A program made the position numbers and the translations under genes. From Aphanomyces cochlioides (taxonomy: Eukaryota > Oomycota > Saprolegniomycetes > Saprolegniales > Verrucalvaceae): 64,000 nt of DNA. A model generated the notes under the pieces. The model worked only from the letters and a program-made list of their open reading frames with translations. It did no database searches and was not told where the DNA came from. The first letter of the stretch is position 1. Every line of letters begins with the position of its first letter. The stretch is from NCBI GenBank assembly GCA_019828595.1, contig JAHQRK010000001.1, positions 4,712,001 to 4,776,000 on the forward strand, written 5' to 3'. This document shows, one piece after another, positions 1-14,200 of the stretch.

Positions 1-3000
1 AGTAGTGTCTCCCCGAAGAGCACACAATATATTTGCTGTCGCCATGGAATTCTCTATCAAATACACCACAACATTACCTCAATGGATCGTTCCAGCTCCG
101 CTTGGCATCAAAAGCGGAATGATATTACCTACATAACGTTTCTTGTTACGCCTATACAATCAAGTTATGAACCATGCTAAATGCATTCTTGTCAAAGACA
201 CCAGAGTGTTACCCCCCATACATTTTACTGTCAACTCAAAGAACCAAAACCACAACAATCTTACTTCAAATACTTTCGTACCAAAGACACGATTTCATGA
301 ATTTACTGTCGCCGCATGCCAGCAACCTTATCTCAAAGATCAATGACGCAATTACATTGTTTACTGTCACCGCAAGCAACCGAAACCACAACAACTGTAC
401 CTCAAATATTATATCATCAAAGACACAACTCCATACACTATACTGTCGCTGCATTTTTTTACATCAAAGACACAAACGTATTACCCCCCAATTCACATTC
501 CTATTCCTGCACGCAACCAGAAAAACCAAAAGCACTATCTTCAATATTGATGCTCCTCGCAATTCAAATCGCAACCATATTTACCTGGGCCAATATTAGT
601 TCTCTCGATTCCAGCAAACAATCTGGCCTCATCAACTCTTCATATCCTTCAAACACCTATTTCGCCACTGTCGTGTATCCATGCAACCTTTCAACAGACA
701 GCTTATCTCGTGGTCATGCGATGTACAGGTACGAGAAAGTATTCCACTGCGATACACTGGTAGGGAATATTCTACTGCGATACACTGGTAGGGAAAAATA
801 TTCTGCTGCGATACAAAGAAAGCAAACCATACTCCACTACAGGTGGGAAAATGTTTTCCTCTCACATCAGAGCATGCGACATTGATATTCTGATGATCGT
901 CTATTTTCTTCATGCTACAGTAGTCATAAACAGGACCCAAAGACATGACTGCTATAGTCACGGCACGTCGCTGGTAGGTATGACAGGATTTGGACAACTT
1001 GTCATGCACTACAGGTAGGTTACTGCATGCAGGGTGTTTGCCATGTTTTACTCTATTCTGACGCTGTATGTAGCAGGTACGACTTGACTTTGACTAAAAG
1101 TTTGATAAGGCTTGAAATGTGAAAGGGACAAGTACAATATCTTCTCATGCTGTATCTTTCGTCACGGAATGATGTGGTGGATTGAACGAATAAGGAAAGA
1201 ACTTCTCACGATTCACATGTATGTCTTCTAGTAGGGTTTTGGAATGCCATGGGATATTGCAATGATCTCAACATCGTTGTCGTTTATCAGTCCGTCCCAT
1301 GCAAAATGATGAACGAGAAATTTTCGCGCTGAATGGAATGTGATAACTCGAAGGTGTTGTCGCACTTGTCGACGCCTGAGAGGTACGTGATCGCATGAAT
1401 TGCATTCTAGACGAAGTTTCGCACGACAGGTACTCTCCAACATGTGTGTAGAACGAAGCTCATATGTCGTGATCTTGTTTGTTCCACCTGAGGTGAGTCC
1501 ATTCCATGTGTAGTCGTGGTATGACTTGGTTCGGACGTGGAGATTGGAATCAGCTGCGATATTCGAGATATGCGCTACCTTTGACAAAACAATATGCTTC
1601 AAAACAAAGTAGTAAATCACGTTGCTGCGAAAGATTCCACCACGATTGTGTGTTGTCACGATATAGAAACAGTAGTGTCTCCCCGAAGAGCACACAATAT
1701 ATTTGCTGTCGCCATGGAATTCTCTATCAAATACACCACAGCATTACCTCAATGGATCGTTCCAGCTCCGCTTGGCATCAAAAGCGGAATGATATTACCT
1801 ACATAACGTTTCTTGTTACGCCTATACAATCAAGTTATGAACCATGCTAAATGCATTCTTGTCAAAGACAACAGAGTGTTACCCCCCATACATTTTACTG
1901 TCAACTCAAAGAACCAAAACCACAACAATCTTACTTCAAATACTTTCGTACCAAAGACACGATTTCATGAATTTACTGTCGCCGCATGCCAGCAACCTTA
2001 TCTCAAAGATCAATGACGCAATTACATTGTTTACTGTCACCGCAAGCAACCGAAACCACAACAACTGTACCTCAAATATTATATCATCAAAGACACAACT
2101 CCATACACTATACTGTCGCTGCATTTTTTTACATCAAAGACACAAACGTATTACCCCCCAATTCACATTCCTATTCCTGCACGCAACCAGAAAAACCAAA
2201 AGCACTATCTTCAATATTGATGCTCCTCGCAATTCAAATCGCAACCATATTTACCTGGGCCAATATTAGTTCTCTCGATTCCAGCAAACAATCTGGCCTC
2301 ATCAACTCTTCATATCCTTCAAACACCTATTTCGCCACTGTCGTGTATCCATGCAACCTTTCAACAGACAGCTTATCTCGTGGTCATGCGATGTACAGGT
2401 ACGAGAAAGTATTCCACTGCGATACACTGGTAGGGAATATTCTACTGCGATACACTGGTAGGGAAAAATATTCTGCTGCGATACAAAGAAAGCAAACCAT
2501 ACTCCACTACAGGTGGGAAAATGTTTTCCTCTCACATCAGAGCATGCGACATTGATATTCTGATGATCGTCTATTTTCTTCATGCTACAGTAGTCATAAA
2601 CAGGACCCAAAGACATGACTGCTATAGTCACGGCACGTCGCTGGTAGGTATGACAGGATTTGGACAACTTGTCATGCACTACAGGTAGGTTACTGCATGC
2701 AGGGTGTTTGCCATGTTTTACTCTATTCTGACGCTGTATGTAGCAGGTACGACTTGACTTTGACTAAAAGTTTGATAAGGCTTGAAATGTGAAAGGGACA
2801 AGTACAATATCTTCTCATGCTGTATCTTTCGCCACGGAATGATGTGGTGGATTGAACGAATAAGGAAAGAACTTCTCACGATTCACATGTATGTCTTCTA
2901 GTAGGGTTTTGGAATGCCATGGGATATTGCAATGATCTCAACATCGTTGTCGTTTATCAGTCCGTCCCATGCAAAATGATGAACGAGAAATATTTCGCGC

Positions 3001-6000
3001 TGAATGGAATGTGATAACTCGAAGGTGTTGTCGCACTTGTCGACGCCTGAGAGGTACGTGATCGCATGAATTGCATTCTAGACGAAGTTTCGCACGACAG
3101 GTACTCTCCAACATGTGTGTAGAACGAAGCTCATATGTCGTGATCTTGTTTGTTCCACCTGAGGTGAGTCCATTCCATGTGTAGTCGTGGTATGACTTGG
3201 TTCGGACGTGGAGATTGGAATCAGCTGCGATATTCGAGATATGCGCTACCTTTGACAAAACAATATGCTTCAAAACAAAGTAGTAAATCACGTTGCTGCG
3301 AAAGATTCCACCACGATTGTGTGTTGTCACGATATAGAAACAGTAGTGTCTCCCCGAAGAGCACACAATATATTTGCTGTCGCCATGGAATTCTCTATCA
3401 AATACACCACAGCATTACCTCAATGGATCGTTCCAGCTCCGCTTGGCATCAAAAGCGGAATGATATTACCTACATAACGTTTCTTGTTACGCCTATACAA
3501 TCAAGTTATGAACCATGCTAAATGCATTCTTGTCAAAGACAACAGAGTGTTACCCCCCATACATTTTACTGTCAACTCAAAGAACCAAAACCACAACAAT
3601 CTTACTTCAAATACTTTCGTACCAAAGACACGATTTCATGAATTTACTGTCGCCGCATGCCAGCAACCTTATCTCAAAGATCAATGACGCAATTACATTG
3701 TTTACTGTCACCGCAAGCAACCGAAACCACAACAACTGTACCTCAAATATTATATCATCAAAGACACAACTCCATACACTATACTGTCGCTGCATTTTTT
3801 TACATCAAAGACACAAACGTATTACCCCCCAATTCACATTCCTATTCCTGCACGCAACCAGAAAAACCAAAAGCACTATCTTCAATATTGATGCTCCTCG
3901 CAATTCAAATCGCAACCATATTTACCTGGGCCAATATTAGTTCTCTCGATTCCAGCAAACAATCTGGCCTCATCAACTCTTCATATCCTTCAAACACCTA
4001 TTTCGCCACTGTCGTGTATCCATGCAACCTTTCAACAGACAGCTTATCTCGTGGTCATGCGATGTACAGGTACGAGAAAGTATTCCACTGCGATACACTG
4101 GTAGGGAATATTCTACTGCGATACACTGGTAGGGAAAAATATTCTGCTGCGATACAAAGAAAGCAAACCATACTCCACTACAGGTGGGAAAATGTTTTCC
4201 TCTCACATCAGAGCATGCGACATTGATATTCTGATGATCGTCTATTTTCTTCATGCTACAGTAGTCATAAACAGGACCCAAAGACATGACTGCTATAGTC
4301 ACGGCACGTCGCTGGTAGGTATGACAGGATTTGGACAACTTGTCATGCACTACAGGTAGGTTACTGCATGCAGGGTGTTTGCCATGTTTTACTCTATTCT
4401 GACGCTGTATGTAGCAGGTACGACTTGACTTTGACTAAAAGTTTGATAAGGCTTGAAATGTGAAAGGGACAAGTACAATATCTTCTCATGCTGTATCTTT
4501 CGTCACGGAATGATGTGGTGGATTGAACGAATAAGGAAAGAACTTCTCACGATTCACATGTATGTCTTCTAGTAGGGTTTTGGAATGCCTTGGGATATTG
4601 CAATGATCTCAACATCGTTGTCGTTTATCAGTCCGTCCCATGCAAAATGATGAACGAGAAATATTTCGCGCTGAATGGAATGTGATAACTCGAAGGTGTT
4701 GTCGCACTTGTCGACGCCTGAGAGGTACGTGATCGCATGAATTGCATTCTAGACGAAGTTTCGCACGACAGGTACTCTCCAACATGTGTGTAGAACGAAG
4801 CTCATATGTCGTGATCTTGTTTGTTCCACCTGAGGTGAGTCCATTCCATGTGTAGTCGTGGTATGACTTGGTTCGGACGTGGAGATTGGAATCAGCTGCG
4901 ATATTCGAGATATGCGCTACCTTTGACAAAACAATATGCTTCAAAACAAAGTAGTAAATCACGTTGCTGCGAAAGATTCCACCACGATTGTGTGTTGTCA
5001 CGATATAGAAACAGTAGTGTCTCCCCGAAGAGCACACAATATATTTGCTGTCGCCATGGAATTCTCTATCAAATACACCACAACATTACCTCAATGGATC
5101 GTTCCAGCTCCGCTTGGCATCAAAAGCGGAATGATATTACCTACATAACGTTTCTTGTTACGCCTATACAATCAAGTTATGAACCATGCTAAATGCATTC
5201 TTGTCAAAGACAACAGAGTGTTACCCCCCATACATTTTACTGTCAACTCAAAGAACCAAAACCACAACAATCTTACTTCAAATACTTTCGTACCAAAGAC
5301 ACGATTTCATGAATTTACTGTCGCCGCATGCCAGCAACCTTATCTCAAAGATCAATGACGCAATTACATTGTTTACTGTCACCGCAAGCAACCGAAACCA
5401 CAACAACTGTACCTCAAATATTATATCATCAAAGACACAACTCCATACACTATACTGTCGCTGCAATTTTTTACATCAAAGACACAAACGTATTACCCCC
5501 CAATTCACATTCCTATTCCTGCACGCAACCAGAAAAACCAAAAGCACTATCTTCAATATTGATGCTCCTCGCAATTCAAATCGCAACCATATTTACCTGG
5601 GCCAATATTAGTTCTCTCGATTCCAGCAAACAATCTGGCCTCATCAACTCTTCATATCCTTCAAACACCTATTTCGCCACTGTCGTGTATCCATGCAACC
5701 TTTCAACAGACAGCTTATCTCGTGGTCATGCGATGTACAGGTACGAGAAAGTATTCCACTGCGATACACTGGTAGGGAATATTCTACTGCGATACACTGG
5801 TAGGGAAAAATATTCTGCTGCGATACAAAGAAAGCAAACCATACTCCACTACAGGTGGGAAAATGTTTTCCTCTCACATCAGAGCATGCGACATTGATAT
5901 TCTGATGATCGTCTATTTTCTTCATGCTACAGTAGTCATAAACAGGACCCAAAGACATGACTGCTATAGTCACGGCACGTCGCTGGTAGGTATGACAGGA

Positions 6001-9000
6001 TTTGGACAACTTGTCATGCACTACAGGTAGGTTACTGCATGCAGGGTGTTTGCCATGTTTTACTCTATTCTGACGCTGTATGTAGCAGGTACGACTTGAC
6101 TTTGACTAAAAGTTTGATAAGGCTTGAAATGTGAAAGGGACCAGTACAATATCTTCTCATGCTGTATCTTTCGTCACGGAATGATGTGGTGGATTGAACG
6201 AATAAGGAAAGAACTTCTCACGATTCACATGTATGTCTTCTAGTAGGGTTTTGGAATGCCATGGGATATTGCAATGATCTCAACATCGTTGTCGTTTATC
6301 AGTCCGTCCCATGCAAAATGATGAACGAGAAATATTTCGCGCTGAATGGAATGTGATAACTCGAAGGTGTTGTCGCACTTGTCGACGCCTGAGAGGTACG
6401 TGATCGCATGAATTGCATTCTAGACGAAGTTTCGCACGACAGGTACTCTCCAACATGTGTGTAGAACGAAGCTCATATGTCGTGATCTTGTTTGTTCCAC
6501 CTGAGGTGAGTCCATTCCATGTGTAGTCGTGGTATGACTTGGTTCGGACGTGGAGATTGGAATCAGCTGCGATATTCGAGATATGCGCTACCTTTGACAA
6601 AACAATATGCTTCAAAACAAAGTAGTAAATCACGTTGCTGCGAAAGATTCCACCACGATTGTGTGTTGTCACGATATAGAAACAGTAGTGTCTCCCCGAA
6701 GAGCACACAATATATTTGCTGTCGCCATGGAATTCTCTATCAAATACACCACAACATTACCTCAATGGATCGTTCCAGCTCCGCTTGGCATCAAAAGCGG
6801 AATGATATTACCTACATAACGTTTCTTGTTACGCCTATACAATCAAGTTATGAACCATGCTAAATGCATTCTTGTCAAAGACAACAGAGTGTTACCCCCC
6901 ATACATTTTACTGTCAACTCAAAGAACCAAAACCACAACAATCTTACTTCAAATACTTTCGTACCAAAGACACGATTTCATGAATTTACTGTCGCCGCAT
7001 GCCAGCAACCTTATCTCAAAGATCAATGACGCAATTACATTGTTTACTGTCACCGCAAGCAACCGAAACCACAACAACTGTACCTCAAATATTATATCAT
7101 CAAAGACACAACTCCATACACTATACTGTCGCTGCATTTTTTTACATCAAAGACACAAACGTATTACCCCCCAATTCACATTCCTATTCCTGCACGCAAC
7201 CAGAAAAACCAAAAGCACTATCTTCAATATTGATGCTCCTCGCAATTCAAATCGCAACCATATTTACCTGGGCCAATATTAGTTCTCTCGATTCCAGCAA
7301 ACAATCTGGCCTCATCAACTCTTCATATCCTTCAAACACCTATTTCGCCACTGTCGTGTATCCATGCAACCTTTCAACAGACAGCTTATCTCGTGGTCAT
7401 GCGATGTACAGGTACGAGAAAGTATTCCACTGCGATACACTGGTAGGGAATATTCTACTGCGATACACTGGTAGGGAAAAATATTCTGCTGCGATACAAA
7501 GAAAGCAAACCATACTCCACTACAGGTGGGAAAATGTTTTCCTCTCACATCAGAGCATGCGACATTGATATTCTGATGATCGTCTATTTTCTTCATGCTA
7601 CAGTAGTCATAAACAGGACCCAAAGACATGACTGCTATAGTCACGGCACGTCGCTGGTAGGTATGACAGGATTTGGACAACTTGTCATGCACTACAGGTA
7701 GGTTACTGCATGCAGGGTGTTTGCCATGTTTTACTCTATTCTGACGCTGTATGTAGCAGGTACGACTTGACTTTGACTAAAAGTTTGATAAGGCTTGAAA
7801 TGTGAAAGGGACCAGTACAATATCTTCTCATGCTGTATCTTTCGTCACGGAATGATGTGGTGGATTGAACGAATAAGGAAAGAACTTCTCACGATTCACA
7901 TGTATGTCTTCTAGTAGGGTTTTGGAATGCCATGGGATATTGCAATGATCTCAACATCGTTGTCGTTTATCAGTCCGTCCCATGCAAAATGATGAACGAG
8001 AAATATTTCGCGCTGAATGGAATGTGATAACTCGAAGGTGTTGTCGCACTTGTCGACGCCTGAGAGGTACGTGATCGCATGAATTGCATTCTAGACGAAG
8101 TTTCGCACGACAGGTACTCTCCAACATGTGTGTAGAACGAAGCTCATATGTCGTGATCTTGTTTGTTCCACCTGAGGTGAGTCCATTCCATGTGTAGTCG
8201 TGGTATGACTTGGTTCGGACGTGGAGATTGGAATCAGCTGCGATATTCGAGATATGCGCTACCTTTGACAAAACAATATGCTTCAAAACAAAGTAGTAAA
8301 TCACGTTGCTGCGAAAGATTCCACCACGATTGTGTGTTGTCACGATATAGAAACAGTAGTGTCTCCCCGAAGAGCACACAATATATTTGCTGTCGCCATG
8401 GAATTCTCTATCAAATACACCACAACATTACCTCAATGGATCGTTCCAGCTCCGCTTGGCATCAAAAGCGGAATGATATTACCTACATAACGTTTCTTGT
8501 TACGCCTATACAATCAAGTTATGAACCATGCTAAATGCATTCTTGTCAAAGACAACAGAGTGTTACCCCCCATACATTTTACTGTCAACTCAAAGAACCA
8601 AAACCACAACAATCTTACTTCAAATACTTTCGTACCAAAGACACGATTTCATGAATTTACTGTCGCCGCATGCCAGCAACCTTATCTCAAAGATCAATGA
8701 CGCAATTACATTGTTTACTGTCACCGCAAGCAACCGAAACCACAACAACTGTACCTCAAATATTATATCATCAAAGACACAACTCCATACACTATACTGT
8801 CGCTGCAATTTTTTACATCAAAGACACAAACGTATTACCCCCCAATTCACATTCCTATTCCTGCACGCAACCAGAAAAACCAAAAGCACTATCTTCAATA
8901 TTGATGCTCCTCGCAATTCAAATCGCAACCATATTTACCTGGGCCAATATTAGTTCTCTCGATTCCAGCAAACAATCTGGCCTCATCAACTCTTCATATC

Positions 9001-9726
9001 CTTCAAACACCTATTTCGCCACTGTCGTGTATCCATGCAACCTTTCAACAGACAGCTTATCTCGTGGTCATGCGATGTACAGGTACGAGAAAGTATTCCA
9101 CTGCGATACACTGGTAGGGAATATTCTACTGCGATACACTGGTAGGGAAAAATATTCTGCTGCGATACAAAGAAAGCAAACCATACTCCACTACAGGTGG
9201 GAAAATGTTTTCCTCTCACATCAGAGCATGCGACATTGATATTCTGATGATCGTCTATTTTCTTCATGCTACAGTAGTCATAAACAGGACCCAAAGACAT
9301 GACTGCTATAGTCACGGCACGTCGCTGGTAGGTATGACAGGATTTGGACAACTTGTCATGCACTACAGGTAGGTTACTGCATGCAGGGTGTTTGCCATGT
9401 TTTACTCTATTCTGACGCTGTATGTAGCAGGTACGACTTGACTTTGACTAAAAGTTTGATAAGGCTTGAAATGTGAAAGGGACCAGTACAATATCTTCTC
9501 ATGCTGTATCTTTCGTCACGGAATGATGTGGTGGATTGAACGAATAAGGAAAGAACTTCTCACGATTCACATGTATGTCTTCTAGTAGGGTTTTGGAATG
9601 CCATGGGATATTGCAATGATCTCAACATCGTTGTCGTTTATCAGTCCGTCCCATGCAAAATGATGAACGAGAAATATTTCGCGCTGAATGGAATGTGATA
9701 ACTCGAAGGTGTTGTCGCACTTGTCG
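1..9726. repeat. Satellite array 1, left block (about 1670-bp tandem unit, ~5.8 copies)
   Basis: Nearly identical units repeat every 1670-1671 bases; the landmark GACGCCTGAG recurs at 1371, 3042, 4713, 6384 and 8055. The array is open at the left edge. Inside each unit are weak internal repeats: TTTACTGTC-type modules spaced about 60-80 bp apart (near 225, 302, 361, 440 in the first copy), and a CTGCGATACACTGGTAGGG module repeated at 747 and 775 with a shortened third copy at 806. Open frames of 60-190 codons occur on both strands in every copy, but none has a recognisable domain and the high copy identity alone explains them, so I do not call genes. Copies differ by a few single bases. All copies here carry GCTCCTCGC where the right block has GCTCCGCGC. 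Confidence 0.95.
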
Positions 9727-9932
9727 CTACCCGTCCGACAAGCAGTTGGGTATGTATGCATGTATTAGCTCTAGAATTACTACGGTTATCCAAGTAGTAA
9801 GGTACTGTCGAGTAGACTATAACTGATATAATGAGCCATTCGCAGTTTCACAGTACAAAGTTGTTTATACTTAGACATGCATGGCTTAATCTTTGAGACA
9901 AGCGTATGACTACTGGCAGGATCAACCAGGTT
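9727..9932 (-). rRNA. 18S rRNA, 5'-terminal fragment only (truncated)
   Basis: Read on the minus strand from 9932, the sequence begins with the universal eukaryotic small-subunit start AACCTGGTTGATCCTGCCAG. It continues through the conserved AAGCCATGCATGTCTAAGTA and CTGCGAATGGCTCATTA blocks to GGACGGGTAG at about 9727. Only about 207 nt of a normally ~1.8-kb gene are present; after that the sequence switches abruptly into satellite 1. This cannot give a functional 18S rRNA. The version is stramenopile-like and fits an oomycete. The orientation puts the rDNA promoter side to the right (9933 onward). The cause could be a genomic insertion of an rDNA piece or, less likely, an assembly chimera. 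Confidence 0.93.
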
Positions 9933-11205
9933 AATATCTTATTGATTTCCTCTTTCTTTCTCTGGGGTTCCCTTAGTCCGCCGGACGATTCAGAGTCACG
10001 CACAGTCCACACAAAAGTGCAGTCCGTTTGCATCCCCACACACCCAGTAGTCCTCGGGATCCATAGATCTCCGCAGTTCCATCCCGCTCCGGTGTGGACA
10101 AACCCATCACATATACTAGGTATATACAATAGGAATACCTCCCTTGGTGCAAGTCAGACCCGCAGAAACCGCCAAATACTCCAAAAGAAAACAATCACAC
10201 ATCCACCACAAAAGCAGCAGACATATTTCGTTCTCTTCAAAAGAATTCAACTCGATCGATTGAATGCAAATACCACATACCAATGTTTCCATCAGCAATC
10301 AGTTATTCACATCCCTAACAAATTCTCTTTACAGAAATTGTTATCCTAGAATATACAATGCTCAACTCAGACCTGATAAATCAAATCCAGTTCACAATGA
10401 TACTCTTTGATGTATTGGATCAACATATTCGCAACACAACCCCGAGAGATCGGCACAAATACATCCGCACAATACAATCGAATCAAAGAACTATACGATT
10501 ATGCAAAGCATAACAGTACAATACCAATAAATCGACTTGGAGCACAACCGATTGCTCGGCTGCACAGATATCAGAATACTATAATCCATTTCGGCTCAGC
10601 AACGAATTACCGAGTCATACTGAAACAAATCATAATACCTAACATTGTCCCCGGGATAGACAATTCCGAAGAACCATCTTTTAGTTTGCAAAGTAGCTTT
10701 AGATATGTTCTCACACTCAGACCACTACCTCACAATAGTACACGAAATCGCCGACTTATTGCGCCGTATGATAAAAAGCAGAATCTATCAAACCTTTTTA
10801 AAATTTTGGCAAAATATGCACTTTTTTATTACACATTATAATACTTTGCATATAAAATATTATACATACATTTGTATGTGAAAATAATAAAAGTACAAGG
10901 CACCTCGGACGGCAAAAACAATATTATTATTCTCTTTCCTTGGGCATGCAGCACATATTTTTATTCACACGCCACAAGCAATTAAAATATATTCCCTTGC
11001 GACTTGGTTCTGCAGACAACTTATTTAATTCTCTTGCGACTTGGTTCTGCAGAGGACACATTTAATTCTCCTCGGAGTAATTTAATTCTCTTACGACTTG
11101 GTTCTGCAGAGAACATCATTTAATTCTCTTGCGACTTGGTTCTGCAGACAACATCATTTAATTGTCCTTGCTTCTGTCAAGGTACTTTAATTCTCTTACT
11201 CCTTG
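9933..11205 (-). other. rDNA external transcribed spacer / intergenic spacer fragment
   Basis: This non-coding stretch lies directly upstream of the 18S 5' end, so by position it should be the 5' ETS plus part of the rDNA intergenic spacer, including the RNA polymerase I start. It is single-copy within the window and unlike satellite 1. A very A/T-rich tract lies at about 10795-10885, followed by short direct repeats (10996-11150). The open frames at 9906-10349 and 10407-10841 have no recognisable domain and I treat them as chance. The exact Pol I start cannot be placed from sequence alone. Confidence 0.7.
10996..11150. repeat. Short direct repeats in the rDNA spacer
   Basis: The core CTTGCGACTTGGTTCTGCAG appears at 10996, 11033, 11090 (as CTTACGAC...) and 11128, each set in a TTTAATTCTC-rich context. 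Spacing is 37, 57 and 38 bp. The TTTAATTCTC half also occurs alone near 11061 and 11081. Short spacer repeats upstream of the rDNA promoter are common in eukaryotes and often act as enhancers or terminators; a role here is inference. Confidence 0.85.
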
Positions 11206-14200
11206 TCCACGCCTGAGAGGTACGTGATCGCATGAATTGCATTCTAGACGAAGTTTCGCACGACAGGTACTCTCCAACATGTGTGTAGAACGAAGCTCAT
11301 ATGTCGTGATCTTGTTTGTTCCACCTGAGGTGAGTCCATTCCATGTGTAGTCGTGGTATGACTTGGTTCGGACGTGGAGATTGGAATCAGCTGCGATATT
11401 CGAGATATGCGCTACCTTTGACAAAACAATATGCTTCAAAACAAAGTAGTAAATCACGTTGCTGCGAAAGATTCCACCACGATTGTGTGTTGTCACGATA
11501 TAGAAACAGTAGTGTCTCCCCGAAGAGCACACAATATATTTGCTGTCGCCATGGAATTCTCTATCAAATACACCACAACATTACCTCAATGGATCGTTCC
11601 AGCTCCGCTTGGCATCAAAAGCGGAATGATATTACCTACATAACGTTTCTTGTTACGCCTATACAATCAAGTTATGAACCATGCTAAATGCATTCTTGTC
11701 AAAGACAACAGAGTGTTACCCCCCATACATTTTACTGTCAACTCAAAGAACCAAAACCACAACAATCTTACTTCAAATACTTTCGTACCAAAGACACGAT
11801 TTCATGAATTTACTGTCGCCGCATGCCAGCAACCTTATCTCAAAGATCAATGACGCAATTACATTGTTTACTGTCACCGCAAGCAACCGAAACCACAACA
11901 ACTGTACCTCAAATATTATATCATCAAAGACACAACTCCATACACTATACTGTCGCTGCATTTTTTTACATCAAAGACACAAACGTATTACCCCCCAATT
12001 CACATTCCTATTCCTGCACGCAACCAGAAAAACCAAAAGCACTATCTTCAATATTGATGCTCCGCGCAATTCAAATCGCAACCATATTTACCTGGGCCAA
12101 TATTAGTTCTCTCGATTCCAGCAAACAATCTGGCCTCATCAACTCTTCATATCCTTCAAACACCTATTTCGCCACTGTCGTGTATCCATGCAACCTTTCA
12201 ACAGACAGCTTATCTCGTGGTCATGCGATGTACAGGTACGAGAAAGTATTCCACTGCGATACACTGGTAGGGAATATTCTACTGCGATACACTGGTAGGG
12301 AAAAATATTCTGCTGCGATACAAAGAAAGCAAACCATACTCCACTACAGGTGGGAAAATGTTTTCCTCTCACATCAGAGCATGCGACATTGATATTCTGA
12401 TGATCGTCTATTTTCTTCATGCTACAGTAGTCATAAACAGGACCCAAAGACATGACTGCTATAGTCACGGCACGTCGCTGGTAGGTATGACAGGATTTGG
12501 ACAACTTGTCATGCACTACAGGTAGGTTACTGCATGCAGGGTGTTTGCCATGTTTTACTCTATTCTGACGCTGTATGTAGCAGGTACGACTTGACTTTGA
12601 CTAAAAGTTTGATAAGGCTTGAAATGTGAAAGGGACAAGTACAATATCTTCTCATGCTGTATCTTTCGTCACGGAATGATGTGGTGGATTGAACGAATAA
12701 GGAAAGAACTTCTCACGATTCACATGTATGTCTTCTAGTAGGGTTTTGGAATGCCTTGGGATATTGCAATGATCTCAACATCGTTGTCGTTTATCAGTCC
12801 GTCCCATGCAAAATGATGAACGAGAAATATTTCGCGCTGAATGGAATGTGATAACTCGAAGGTGTTGTCGCACTTGTCGACGCCTGAGAGGTACGTGATC
12901 GCATGAATTGCATTCTAGACGAAGTTTCGCACGACAGGTACTCTCCAACATGTGTGTAGAACGAAGCTCATATGTCGTGATCTTGTTTGTTCCACCTGAG
13001 GTGAGTCCATTCCATGTGTAGTCGTGGTATGACTTGGTTCGGACGTGGAGATTGGAATCAGCTGCGATATTCGAGATATGCGCTACCTTTGACAAAACAA
13101 TATGCTTCAAAACAAAGTAGTAAATCACGTTGCTGCGAAAGATTCCACCACGATTGTGTGTTGTCACGATATAGAAACAGTAGTGTCTCCCCGAAGAGCA
13201 CACAATATATTTGCTGTCGCCATGGAATTCTCTATCAAATACACCACAACATTACCTCAATGGATCGTTCCAGCTCCGCTTGGCATCAAAAGCGGAATGA
13301 TATTACCTACATAACGTTTCTTGTTACGCCTATACAATCAAGTTATGAACCATGCTAAATGCATTCTTGTCAAAGACAACAGAGTGTTACCCCCCATACA
13401 TTTTACTGTCAACTCAAAGAACCAAAACCACAACAATCTTACTTCAAATACTTTCGTACCAAAGACACGATTTCATGAATTTACTGTCGCCGCATGCCAG
13501 CAACCTTATCTCAAAGATCAATGACGCAATTACATTGTTTACTGTCACCGCAAGCAACCGAAACCACAACAACTGTACCTCAAATATTATATCATCAAAG
13601 ACACAACTCCATACACTATACTGTCGCTGCATTTTTTTACATCAAAGACACAAACGTATTACCCCCCAATTCACATTCCTATTCCTGCACGCAACCAGAA
13701 AAACCAAAAGCACTATCTTCAATATTGATGCTCCGCGCAATTCAAATCGCAACCATATTTACCTGGGCCAATATTAGTTCTCTCGATTCCAGCAAACAAT
13801 CTGGCCTCATCAACTCTTCATATCCTTCAAACACCTATTTCGCCACTGTCGTGTATCCATGCAACCTTTCAACAGACAGCTTATCTCGTGGTCATGCGAT
13901 GTACAGGTACGAGAAAGTATTCCACTGCGATACACTGGTAGGGAATATTCTACTGCGATACACTGGTAGGGAAAAATATTCTGCTGCGATACAAAGAAAG
14001 CAAACCATACTCCACTACAGGTGGGAAAATGTTTTCCTCTCACATCAGAGCATGCGACATTGATATTCTGATGATCGTCTATTTTCTTCATGCTACAGTA
14101 GTCATAAACAGGACCCAAAGACATGACTGCTATAGTCACGGCACGTCGCTGGTAGGTATGACAGGATTTGGACAACTTGTCATGCACTACAGGTAGGTTA

